A DNA stretch of 64,000 bases, from assembly GCA_947683425.1 (NCBI GenBank), contig CANTUQ010000101.1, positions 30,155,001-30,219,000 on the forward strand. Reading direction: 5' to 3'. This document shows, one piece after another, positions 10,520 through 20,769 of this stretch. The translations under genes and the position numbers were made by a program. The notes beneath the pieces are model-generated. The model did not search any database. It worked only from the letters and a program-made list of their open reading frames with translations, and was not told where the DNA came from. Numbering within the stretch: position 1 is the stretch's first letter; each line of letters starts with the position of its first letter. The DNA is from Excoecaria cochinchinensis (Eukaryota > Streptophyta > Magnoliopsida > Malpighiales > Euphorbiaceae).

Positions 10520-11230
10520 ACTAACTGCTGATTATTGAAATGTCCCATAATAAGTGGGGGCTGTGGGGCTGAGGCTTCATCAGTACTTTCACTACTTTGC
10601 AGTGAAGCATTTCTTGACGAAGATTCAGCAATTTGTGATGCATTTCTTGATAAAGATTCACTACTTTGTGAAGCATTTCTTGAAAAGGTTGTCTTTTTGG
10701 AGAATTTCCTAAAATATTAGACACTAAAAGACCAAAAGCGAATGTGATAGGCCAAAAGTTGACATTGATGGAATTATTTAATTGTTTGACAGAAAGGAAT
10801 ATGCTATTAATGTAAAAGCACATTGAAGAATTGCACGAACTAATCCTATAATATCAAACAATGATCCAAAAGCCTTTCGATTTGGAAACCAACAACACGT
10901 ACTAACAAGATCAAATATAGAAATTAGCAACACTAGATCCGACATTAACATGCTAATTAATGCATACTGTGGCTTACGAGCAGAAGATAGCTGATCAAAA
11001 GCAACTGATGGGATCTCTAAGATTAACTTAACTATGAAAATAATCCGTTCTATTTTAGCAACCTGTTTCAAGAACAAGAAAATATATATTAATTTCTACT
11101 TAATTATTGATCTAAATGGCTAAATCAATACATCTACCTATTAGATACCTTTGCAATCTCGAACCCAGTTGCCCTTTCTTCCTTTGCATATATACTTTTC
11201 ATCAACATCTATGTGGAAGGATTCAGCCAT
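10520..11230 (-). pseudogene. CCR-like N-terminal fragment psi-4 without kinase domain
   Basis: An exon-1-like segment starts with ATG at 11230 (MAESFHIDVDEK) and reaches a donor at 11149/11148. It is 82 bp, not a multiple of three, so the frame is broken when joined to exon 2 (acceptor near 11062, then VAKIERIIFIVK). Exon 2 covers helices 1-3, then shifts frame near 10800 into helix 4 (WPITFAFGLL). In place of the kinase domain there is a short tail with an 11-residue tandem repeat. Parts are deleted, including most of the loop between helices 2 and 3. It is probably non-functional. Confidence 0.7.
10604..10687. repeat. 33-bp tandem repeat in psi-4
   Basis: Two full and one partial unit starting gaagcatttcttga or gatgcatttcttga (10604, 10637, 10670). 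The period is a multiple of three, so it keeps the frame and gives an 11-residue repeat (QEMLHKVVNLY-like) on the minus strand. Confidence 0.8.
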
Positions 11231-11315
11231 TTATAAACTTCAAATGTAATTTATATGAAGAAAGAAAAATAAGGCATTTTGATTGTTTCATTTATTGTCT
11301 ACTCCACACGATATA

Positions 11316-11572
11316 GACTTAAAGCAGGCAAGGTCTTTAATTCTTTTATTATCTTAACTTCCCAAAAACAATTGTTTATTGGTTTATTTCCAGCCACTTT
11401 CAACCTAATAGTATTTGAAGAATGTACCTACTAAGGTTGAACTAATTAATTTCTAGAAAAGAATAAGATAATAGCAGTGGGAGAAGTTGAATTGAAGAAC
11501 CGAAAGAATAGTCAACAAATCAAGCTGAAACAAATACTAAAATTTGTAGATTAATGTGTTGTTTAATTTTCT
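11316..11572. repeat. 257-bp direct repeat, copy 1
   Basis: Starts gacttaaagcaggcaagg and ends gtttaattttct. It recurs almost unchanged at 14095-14352. It is non-coding and marks a segmental duplication covering the flank of this array. Confidence 0.9.
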
Positions 11573-12031
11573 ATGATATCTTCAGTGATTTTGGTTAAGA
11601 ATTCCGCAAACTGTATTTTGATATCCAGGTGATGGATATTTTGTACTTATATGAGTATATTTATTGGGATATGTAAACGGTTGAAATTATGATGTAATGA
11701 ATTTGGCTGTTGGTTACTTTACGTTACTAAAGTTTGTGAGTATATATATATAAGCAAGTGATGATGAGATGTTAGATATTGGAAATGGATATTTTTTTTA
11801 GGAGGATGAGAAATTATTGTGTTGGAGTTTGAGGAAATTTAGAATGAAATGGAGAATGAAGTTTTATAAATGTGATTTTTTTTTTTTTGCTCAATTTTCT
11901 ATAAAATATTTAGCATTGACATTAATTAAAGATAGTTGACATTTACTTTTCAATATAGAATTTTGGATATATTATTACACAGTTTGTGACATCCCATTAC
12001 CGGATCATATACTGGTCCGGGTAATGGTGTT
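11573..12031 (-). repeat. Possible solo LTR inserted at the 3' end of copy C
   Basis: On the minus strand this block starts TGTAACACCATTACC with a short inverted repeat (ccattaccgga against tccgggtaatgg, 11993-12028). It begins exactly where similarity to neighbouring copies ends on both sides. A TGTAACACC start resembles plant Gypsy LTR ends. No target duplication was identified, so solo-LTR status is an inference. Confidence 0.35.
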
Positions 12032-13418
12032 ACACAGGACTGTCCTGCAGCTGTCCTGGATCGCCAATCCTTGTACTATTAAGCAGAGACAAAGCTTGCT
12101 CTAAATTCATAACAATGTTTGTTATATTTGGTCTGTTAACTCCTTCTGGATTTACACAATGTAGTGCAGTATATGCCACCATTTCCACTGCTTCAGCATC
12201 AGTTTCTATTTCAGGTGGACCAATCCTGCTGTCCAAAATCTGGACATATTGATTTTGCATTATCTTAGGAACTGCAAAATCTGTTAGACTTGTTACTCTA
12301 CCTCCATTGTCACTATCCTTGAATGTGGCAGCCTTGCCTGTCAAAAGTTCTAGTAATACGACACCAAACGAATACACGTCACTCTTGTAATCCGGTTCAG
12401 CTTCAATGCTCATCATTGCTCGTCCGAAATTTGTAACTCGAGCCATCCAATTATCTGTTAAATAGATGCAGGAAGAATTTATTGCTCTGTGAATTATGGG
12501 TGGGACTGCATAATTGTGAAGATACTCGATTCCTCTTGAAACATCAACTGCGATCTTGATCCTCATTTTCCAGGAATCAATTACACTAGAGTCCTTATGA
12601 AATAGCTGCTGGTTAAGAGATCCATTCTTCACGTAGTCAAAAAGTAAAAGCCTCTCAGCCCCCTCTTCACAATATCCTAGCAGCCCGACCAAATTCCTGT
12701 GGTGAAGCCTTGAATAGAATGCTAGTGCTGAATCATGTACACTCTCTGCTTCTTTAAACTCATCTCCTTCACCAATCACTCTCCTACTAATAAACACTTC
12801 ACGACCATCCAGTAATCGCCCTCTATAAATAACAGCAAGCCTGCTGGTACCAACTTGGTTATCAGCTGAGAAATCAGTGGTGGCAGCAGCAAGTTCAGCC
12901 AGAGTAAATTCCTCTACTCTGTTAAGTTTTCTTGACCTTTTTTGTAAATGCTTTTCTGAAAGTCTAGAGTGTAATACTATAAAAAAGGCAAATATCATAG
13001 GCCAAATTGAGACTTTGATAGGATTATCAACGTGCCAATACAGAAATATATATGCAATTGATGCAAAAATGCATTGAAAGATAGAGCAAACTAACCCAAT
13101 GACGTCAACCAGTGTTCCAAAAGGCTTGGAATTCGGAGGTGGGTGATAAAACCAAGGGATCAGCCCCTTCTTCATCCATGTAACCCTTGCTTTTCGACCT
13201 TTGTAAACAAGGTCGGCAATGGAGATGATCATGATTGCAAATGATATCCACATATTAAGTAGTGCATATTGAGGCCTATGCACGGAGGATAACTGGTCAA
13301 AAACAGCTGATGGGATCTCTAAGATGACGTTGGTGATGAGGAAGATTCTTTCTAGTCGTGCAGTTTTTGTGCCAACGGAATCTTCTTTAACATCTGTGCT
13401 GAACTCAGATTTATCCAT
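12030..13418 (-). CDS. Membrane-anchored CCR-like pseudokinase, copy C (single exon)
   Basis: A 462-residue open frame starting MDKSEFSTDVK. It runs directly from the exon-1 part (GTKTA) into LERIFLITN. The end of exon 1, the intron and the first codons of exon 2 seen in other copies are missing, so the gene has lost its intron by an in-frame deletion. About four membrane helices lie within residues 22-150, then a kinase-like domain. The kinase is heavily degenerate: glycine loop VGTSRLAVIY, VAIK reads VFIS, the alpha-C Glu is replaced, HRD reads HRA and DFG reads NFG. The activation segment with the DPE motif is absent (DYKSDVYSFG). The open frame is nonetheless intact. The last codons come from an adjacent inserted repeat. 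It could be a functional pseudokinase or a recent pseudogene. Confidence 0.8.
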   Translation of the reverse strand: MDKSEFSTDVKEDSVGTKTARLERIFLITNVILEIPSAVFDQLSSVHRPQYALLNMWISFAIMIISIADLVYKGRKARVTWMKKGLIPWFYHPPPNSKPFGTLVDVIGLVCSIFQCIFASIAYIFLYWHVDNPIKVSIWPMIFAFFIVLHSRLSEKHLQKRSRKLNRVEEFTLAELAAATTDFSADNQVGTSRLAVIYRGRLLDGREVFISRRVIGEGDEFKEAESVHDSALAFYSRLHHRNLVGLLGYCEEGAERLLLFDYVKNGSLNQQLFHKDSSVIDSWKMRIKIAVDVSRGIEYLHNYAVPPIIHRAINSSCIYLTDNWMARVTNFGRAMMSIEAEPDYKSDVYSFGVVLLELLTGKAATFKDSDNGGRVTSLTDFAVPKIMQNQYVQILDSRIGPPEIETDAEAVEMVAYTALHCVNPEGVNRPNITNIVMNLEQALSLLNSTRIGDPGQLQDSPV

Positions 13419-13635
13419 ACTCTTCTATGATAGTCAATCACTTAACTCCAAAGCAAGTTACTTTCTGTGATTTTATTTTGCAATTTGGTGATGGAGGAGG
13501 AAATTGATCAAAGATGTAGAGGCGTCATATGACATGTTGCTGTGAAATAAGTCAACGTGTCTTCTCCCATCGTCCCGCTTAACCTGTGGAGTTTGAAGGC
13601 TATAGATTCAAGGCGAAATTCGTCATTTTCGTTCA

Positions 13636-13649
13636 GTCAAGTCCTTGAC
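13636..13649. promoter_or_regulatory. Paired inverted W-box-like motif upstream of copy C
   Basis: gtcaagtccttgac, about 220 bp upstream of the start codon at 13418. Identical to the motif upstream of copy A. Confidence 0.45.
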
Positions 13650-14591
13650 TTTTCCAAATTGGGTGCATTAATTAATCTAGATTCTGTTTTCACCGTCGCT
13701 AACTTCCATTGGCGTCTGCAACTTCGTTGTGGCATTTTGACAAACTGTCCTTGATATATTATATAGCTATTATAGTTTTACTATAAATTAATAGAAGAAC
13801 CATTTTTAATTTTTATTTCTGACAGTATCAGATTTTCAATTAATCAATCACGTAAAATTTAAAGACGTCGAGTCAAATAAAAAAAAAGCACATAATTTCT
13901 AATTTTATAACATTTCGAAAATCAATTTAAAGTTTAGCAAAAATTCAGAGGGAATATAAAATTTTACTGCTTATGACCATTGTCAAATTATGTGAATCAT
14001 AATTTCAGTTAATAATTAATGGAAATATTCTGTACGACGTTCTAAATTTACCCCTTTTCATGTCAAGCAGGCCCCGACAAAAAATGGAGAAACTGACTTA
14101 AAGCAGGCAAGGTCTTTAATTCTTTTATTATCTTAACTTCCCAAAAACAATTGTTTGTTGGTTTATTTCCAACCATTTTCAACCTAATAATATTTGAAGA
14201 ATGTCCCTACTAAGGTTGAACTAATTACTTTCTAGAAAAAGAACAAAATAATGGCAGTGGGAGAAGTTGAATTGAAGAACCGAAAGAATAGTCAACAAAT
14301 CAAGCTGAAACAAATACTAAAATTTGTAGATTAATGTGTTGTTTAATTTTCTTTGAGAAGGAAAATTCATGAATTCACATTTTATTTTCACATGGAAAAT
14401 TATTTCGATTCACGTACCACATATTTATAAAACTATAAATGGCGATCGATGTACTAATATGGTACATAATTCACTACGCCATTGTTCTGAAATTTATGCA
14501 TGGAACCTTAAGCATTTAGCAACTACTTCAATCATAGATCTGTAGTCTCTGCTTCCTTCAGCTGCGGCAACCCAATCGTTCACTTTCTCTT
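13650..14591. other. Intergenic region between copies C and D
   Basis: Holds the conserved upstream block of copy C (to about 13760), AT-rich filler and copy 2 of the 257-bp direct repeat (14095-14352). Beyond that lies the presumed 3' untranslated and flanking sequence of copy D. I see no gene. Confidence 0.6.
14095..14352. repeat. 257-bp direct repeat, copy 2
   Basis: Nearly identical to 11316-11572 in the same orientation. Only scattered substitutions are visible. Confidence 0.9.
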
Positions 14592-16133
14592 CTATTTTGC
14601 ATTTTCTTTAAGTAGAGAAAGAGCTTCCTCCAGATTAATAATAATGTTTGTTATATTTGGCCTGGTAATTCCTTCTGAATTCACACAATGAAGTGCAGTA
14701 TATGCCACCACCTCAATTGCCTCTGCTTCATTACTAGACTCAGCTGGACCAATCCTGTCGTCTAAAACTTGAATCAACTCATTTTGTAAAATTTTAGGCA
14801 CTGCAAAATCTACTAAACTAGTTGGCTTGCCTCCATTATCACCGTCATTGAATATAGCTGACTTTCCTGTCAAAAGTTCTAGCAACACAACACCAAAGGA
14901 ATACACATCACTCTTCGCAGTTAAGATATTTAGAGCATAATACTCTGGATCAACATAACCAATTGTTGCTGCTGCTCTCTTCGACTTGTAGTCCTGTTCA
15001 GATTCAAGACTCATCATTGCCAATTCGAAATCTGAAATTCTTGCTGTCCAATTCGCATCGACCACGATGCTCGAAGACTTTATGTCACTGTGAATGATAG
15101 ACGGCACTGCATAGTTGTGAATATAGTCAATTCCTTTCGCAGCATCTAATGCAATCTTGATTCTCATCATCCATGAATCAATCACATTAGCATCATTTCT
15201 AATATTTTCCCTGTCGAATAACTGGTCATGTAGAGATCTATTCTTCATGTAATCAAAGACTAAAAGCCAGTCAGCCCCCTCTTCACAGTATCCAACAAGG
15301 CCAAGCACATGTTTATGGTGAAGCTTTGCTAAGAATGCCAATTCAGATTCATATGCACTCTCTTCCTCAAACTTCTTTCTCCTCTTGATCGCAACTTCTC
15401 GACCATCAACTAATTTCCCTCTATAAAAAATGCCACGTCTCCCTATAAGCTTGTTGCTAATTGTGAAACCATTGGTAGCAGCAACAAGCTCAGCCAGAGT
15501 AAACTCCTCTGCCCTATTCAGTTGCCTTACACGCCGAGTTTGCAAATAGTTTCCTGAAAGTCTAGAATATAAAACACCAAAGGTAAAGATTATAGGCCAA
15601 GCAGACACTTTTATTGGATTATCAGCATGTTTAGACAAAAACGAATATGCGATTGATGCAAAAATGCATTGAAAGATGGCACAAACTAAACCGACAATGT
15701 CAGCAAATGTTCCAAAAGGCTTAGGATTTGGATATGGGTAATAAAACCAAGGTATCAACCCCTTCTTCATGAAAGTAACTCTTTCTTTTTTACTCTTGTA
15801 AAAAAGATCAATGATAGAAATGAGCAAGACTGTGAAAGACAGTAACATACTAACAAGTGCATAGTTAGGCTTATGCACTGAGGATAGCTGATCAAGAACA
15901 GCTGTTGGAAGTTCGAGGATGAAGTTGATAATAAGGAGGATTCTTTCCTTGGAAGTACCCTGTTAAAATTTTATATTCACAAACAGATTACATTGCAGCA
16001 GGAATCATATTTCTAAGAACCATATAAAGATTTCTTGTACACTAACCTTCGGCTCAAAATGATCTTTTCTCCTGTGTGATTTCTTACTACTGCTAGCTTC
16101 TTCTTCAACACCTATGTGAGTTGATTCGGCCAT
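14592..16133 (-). CDS. Membrane-anchored CCR-like pseudokinase, copy D
   Basis: Two exons: 16047-16133 (29 codons, MAESTHIGVEEEASSSK) and 14592-15959, with an 87-bp intron. The predicted protein is 484 residues. Exon 2 begins GTSKERILLIINF and carries the four-helix region with the loop MKKGLIPWFYYP. The kinase-like domain keeps the VAIK lysine, the alpha-C Glu (YESELAF), and the DPEYYAL and SDVYSFG motifs. Defects are a shortened glycine loop (IGRRGIFYRG), HRD as HSD (Asp kept, Arg lost), catalytic-loop Asn as Ser (IKSSS) and DFG as DFE. It is the copy closest to catalytic competence at HRD but lacks the DFG glycine and the metal-binding Asn. It lacks the long C-terminal tail of the others. 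Function is unknown. Confidence 0.87.
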
Positions 16134-16194
16134 AATTTATGGCCTAGGACTATTTATTTCCCTTAAAGAATCAAAACCCAAAAGCAAGTTTATT

Positions 16195-16640
16195 TTAAAC
16201 ATCCATTTTAAATAAATGGGAATGCAAACAAACATTGGAAAGTAAAAGAGGCGGCTATGGAATAAATTATTTTATAGTCAAAAAGTTGAATTCACTGTCT
16301 TGATCCACAAGGCACAAGACTTACAAGACACATGTTAGGATGATAGCAAAGGATTGAACTTAAGATCAACATCCACATAATAAATTTGTACAGTCAAGAG
16401 GATTTTAATTGCTTTCACCATCTGGCTATACACGTATATATTCTTCCCTTCTTTTATTATATAAAAACATTTCTACACGTATTACATGCTCTGAAAGGTA
16501 CTCTGTTGACAATCCACTGGTGAAATTTGACCCTCATTACCAATTCAGGATTCATAAAATCACTTAAATAGCTTTTTAGCCTTCTTCGCATCACCATTTA
16601 TCATAACCTTACCACTACCACCAGCAAAATACGCACACCC
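16195..16640. repeat. Duplicated intergenic spacer, copy 2 (diverged)
   Basis: Upstream of copy D. It shares long matches with 2542-2982 and 17440-17900 (for example cagtcaagaggattttaatt and gttgacaatccactggtg) but differs by indels. It is the oldest-looking of the three spacers. 16641-16857 is AT-rich and shows nothing else. Confidence 0.75.
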
Positions 16641-16857
16641 GAACACTCAATACATGTATATATATGTGAATAATTAGGCTAAACGGAAAATAATGTTCTA
16701 ATTGCAAAAATGTAAGTACAAGAAGTTGAAACCTCCCAGAAAAGATAGAATTTTGTTGTCCTACTCCAAAAAAAATTATCTGGTCAATTGACTTTATAGC
16801 CTTTCCGAAACTCCTCAGCTGGCTGATGTTAGTAAATAGTTATAGTCCTGTTTCATA

Positions 16858-17430
16858 TCATCTCATCCCACTGGTAAGACTGTTATGAACCTCCCCTGGC
16901 CTGATAACCCTTATGCTATCATTAAGCAGAGACAGAGCTTGCTCTAAATTGATAACAATGTTCGTCATTGTTGGCCTGTTATTTCCATCTGAATTTACGC
17001 AGTGAACTGCTGTATATGCCACCATTTCCACTGCCTCTGCTTCACTATTAGACTTAGGTGGACCAATCCTACGGTCTAAAACATGAACCAATTCATTTTG
17101 CAAATTTTAGGCACTGCAAAATCTACTAACCTTGTTGGTTTGTCTCCATTATCACAATCATTGAATATAGCTGACTTGCCTGTCAAGCTCTAGCAACATA
17201 TTTTTATTTGATTATCAGCATTTTAGACAAAAATGAATATGTAATTGATGAAAAATGCATTGAAAGATGGCACAAACTAATCCGACAATGTCAGCCAAAG
17301 TTCCAAAAGGCTTCGGATTTGGATATGGGTAATAAAACCAAGGTATCAATCCCTTCCTCATGAAACTAACTCTTACCTTTTGTCTCTTGTAAACAATATC
17401 AACCATAGAAATGTGAAAGGTCATACTTTA
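16858..17430 (-). pseudogene. CCR-like pseudokinase fragment psi-5 (internal deletion)
   Basis: 16858-17195 encodes the C-terminal kinase tail (NELVHVLDRRIGPPK to PTMTNIVINLEQAL), with a frameshift at about 17103. 17205-17430 encodes helices 2-4 (VDIVYKRQKVRVSFMRKG, then FGTLADIVGL). Everything from the fourth helix to kinase subdomain X is deleted, with the same join as in 2007-2481. Not functional as a kinase. Confidence 0.8.
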
Positions 17431-17439
17431 TGGCTTTAA

Positions 17440-17925
17440 ACTTCCATTTTGGCAAATATTTAAATGGGAATGGATACAAAGATTGGAAAGTAAAAGAGGC
17501 GGCTATGCAACACGTTATTTTATACTCAAAAAGTTGAATTTAATATATCTTGCTCCATAAGGCATAAGACTGGCAAGATACAAGTCGTTTTCTGTATAAA
17601 AAAGAAAGAAAATAATGGTGACAGCAAAGGATTGAATTTAAGATCATCATCCACAGAATAAATACATACAGTCAAGAGGATTTTAATTGCTTTAACCATC
17701 TGGCTTTACATGTATATTTTCTTCCCTTCTTTTATTATATAAAATAAAACTTGTCAAAAACAGGTGTAGGTGGTAACCGTATTTCTTAAAACTCTGAAAG
17801 GTACTTTGTTGACAATCCACTGGTGCAATTTGACCCTCATTATCAATTCAGGATTCATAAAATCACATCAACATCTTTGTAACCTTCTTCGTATCGCCAG
17901 TAATCACAACCATACCACCAGCATA

Positions 17926-17986
<61 letters not shown>

Positions 17987-18183
17987 TATGTATGTATGTA
18001 TTTCAATTAGGCTAAACTGAAAATAAGATTCTAATTGCAAAATGAAAGTACAAGTTGAAACCTCCAATAAAAGAAAGAATTTTGTTGAACTATCCTGCAG
18101 AAACGTCATCTGGTTGATTGACCTTACATCCTTTCTGAAACTGCTCAGCAGATTGATCTCTGTAATTTTTGTTAATCAATAGA
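17440..18183. repeat. Duplicated intergenic spacer, copy 3 (uninterrupted)
   Basis: Same spacer as 2542-2982 plus 7944-8185, without the Copia element. It therefore gives the empty insertion site (around 17886-17899). No gene. Confidence 0.8.
17930..17977. repeat. (GT)n microsatellite
   Basis: About 23 GT units followed by TATG repeats. In the paralogous spacer the same position holds an AT repeat. Confidence 0.95.
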
Positions 18184-18184
18184 T

Positions 18185-19818
18185 TTAGTCCTGTTTCATA
18201 TCGTCTGATCCACTGGTGAGACTGTTCTGAACCTGCCCTGGCACGATAACCCTCATGGTATCATTAAGTAGAGAGAGAGCTTGCTCTAAATTGATAACTA
18301 TGCTTGTCATAGTTGGCCTGTTATTTCCTTCTGAATTTACACACTGAAGTGCAGTATATGCCACCATTTCCACTGCCTCTGTTTCACTATCAGACTTAGG
18401 TGGACCAACCCTAGGGTCTAAAACTTGAACCAATTCATTTCGCAAAATTTTAGGCACTGCAAAATCTACTAACTTTGTTCGTTTACCTCCATTACCACCA
18501 TCATTGAATATAGCTCTCTTTCCTGTCAAAAGTTCCAGTAATACAACACCAAATGAGAACACGTCACTCCTCGTAGTGAAGATATTTAGAGCAAAATACT
18601 CTGGATCAAGGCACACGTCAACTTCTTCTGCTGCCATCTTTGACTTGTCATCCGGCTCCGATTCAAGGCGCTTCATTGCCGATCCCAAATCTGCAACCCC
18701 TGCTGTCCAGTTGTCATTGAGCAAGATACAAGAAGACTTTATGGCTCTGTGAATTATCGGTGGGACCGCATAGTTGTGAAGATAGTCTATTCCTTTTGCA
18801 GCATCTAAAGCAATCCTGATCCTCATCAGCCAGGTGTCAATCACACTACTACCAGTGAGAAACAAATGGTTACAAAGACTCCCATTTTTGAAGAAGTCAT
18901 AAACTAAAAGCCTCTCAGTCCCCTCTTCACAATATCCTACCAGGCTAACCAAATTTCTGTGGTGAAGCCTTAACGTGTATGCAAATTCAGATTCAAATGC
19001 TCTGTCTTTCTCCTTAAACGTATCCCCTTGACCTATGTCTCTCCTAATGATAGCCACTTGACGACCATCCAGTAATTGCCCTTTATAAACAATGCCATAC
19101 CTCCCTTTACCAGCCCTGTTATCATCTGAGAAATGATTGGTGGCAGCAGCAAGTTCAGACAGAGTAAATTCCTCAGGTCTATTTACTTTATATACATGCG
19201 AGGTTGAACTTCTTTGTAAAGCACTTGCTGAAAGTTTAGAATACAATAGACCAAAGGCAAAGATTATAGGCCAAGTAGAGAATTTGATAGGATAATCAGC
19301 GCGTCGAGACAAAGACACATATGCTATTGATGCAAAAATACATTGAAAGATGGCGCAAAGTAACCCAATAATGTCAACAAAAGTTCCAAAAGGCTCGGAA
19401 ATTGGATGTGGATGATAAAACCATGGTATCAACCCCTTCTTCATCCACTTAATTCTTGCCCTTTGACCCTTGTAAACAAGATCAGTGATGGAAATGACCA
19501 TGACTACGAAAGACATCAACATATTAAGTAGTGCATATTGAGGCCTATGCACGGATGATAACTGGTCGAAAACAGCTGATGGTATCTCTAAGATGAAGTT
19601 GGTGATGAGGAAGATTCTTTCCAAGGAAGTTACCTGTTTCAAGAGAGGAATAATTATAAATATCTTGCAAGTACCTGTTTCAAGAAAATATTATGTTGTT
19701 CTGATCATAGTTTTTTTTCAGTCTTTACCTTCTCATCCAGGTGATTTGCCCACACTCGTGCAGTTTTGGTGCCAACATGATCTTCTTTAACATCTATGCT
19801 GAGATCAGATTTATCCAT
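18185..19818 (-). CDS. Membrane-anchored CCR-like pseudokinase, copy B
   Basis: Two exons: 19729-19818 (30 codons, MDKSDLSIDVKEDHVG) and 18185-19633, with a 95-bp GT-AG intron. The predicted protein is 512 residues. Helices lie near residues 36-55, 66-86, 118-141 and 149-165, and the loop WMKKGLIPWFYHPHP joins helices 2 and 3. The juxtamembrane motif EEFTLSELAAATNHFS leads into the kinase-like domain. The glycine loop is intact (GKGRYGIVYKG), but the VAIK lysine is Ile (VAII), HRD is HRA, the catalytic-loop Asn is Cys and DFG is DLG. DPEYFAL and the C-lobe are kept. It is very similar to copy A. With the nucleotide-anchoring Lys and the catalytic Asp both gone, catalysis is not expected. Confidence 0.88.
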
Positions 19819-20093
19819 ACTCTTGTATGATTGTCAATCACCTTAACTCTAAAGCAAGTTATTGTCTGTGAGTTTATTTTGCAATTTGGTGATAGAGGAA
19901 TTTGAACAAAGATGTGAAGGGGTCATATGTTGCTGTGAAACAAGTCAAATGAGTTTGGATGTGAAGGGGATGACCCCACAAGCTCTGGACCTAGAAAGCT
20001 ATATATTCAAAGGCAATAGAAGAAATTAGCTCCTCAAAAAGTTTGGATATGACACCTAAGCCCCCATCATTTTTATTTTTTTCTTTTGGCCCA

Positions 20094-20107
20094 GTCAGGC
20101 CCTTGAC
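20094..20107. promoter_or_regulatory. Paired inverted W-box-like motif upstream of copy B
   Basis: gtcaggcccttgac, a slightly diverged version of the motif upstream of copies A and C. It is about 280 bp upstream of the start codon at 19818. Confidence 0.4.
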
Positions 20108-20769
20108 TTTTCAGTTTGGGTTTAATTAATCTCCTTTCAATTTTTTGAGAGTCGCTAACTTCCACTAACATCTTCATCTTCGTTGGGGCATTTTGTCAAA
20201 CAATGTCCTTGCATCTACTTTATCTTCTTCTATCTGCAACCAATAGATTAGAGTTAGAGGAAAATTACCACGTAGAAATTATTAATCTTGCTCTTTTTAT
20301 GTGTACTTATATAAATGTTTCCTCTGCTGAATTCATTAATTAAGTCTTGTTTTCTTCCCTTAATAAGATAACTGAACATAATATAATGTCATTTTTTTCA
20401 ATGTTTGCTCTTGCCAACGTGGTATAGTCTTTGTGTGTGTGTGTGTATATATATATATATTTATAGTTTACCTTTTATTATAATATACATAAGAAAATAG
20501 TCAAAAACACTTGCAGCTGGTAATCATATTTATCTGAAATGCAATTTTTTCAAGCTTCTATTGATCAGATTAAATAAAGAATCTGATCCAATTTACTGAA
20601 CAACAATGAAGTTCCCACAAAATTGTACATAATTCGCTCTTTTCTGGAAATACTATTTGCAAACTAAAATCATCAGCTGCAGAAAGTAAGATTTTAATTG
20701 CAAAAAATGTAAGTACATTAGGTTGAAACTACATCTGATCCCTTTCTGAAACTACTCAGCAGATTGATG
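20108..20769. other. Intergenic region between copies B and E
   Basis: Contains duplicated upstream sequence of copy B to about 20275, a GT/AT microsatellite (20432-20461) and presumed 3' flank of copy E. No gene seen. Confidence 0.6.
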
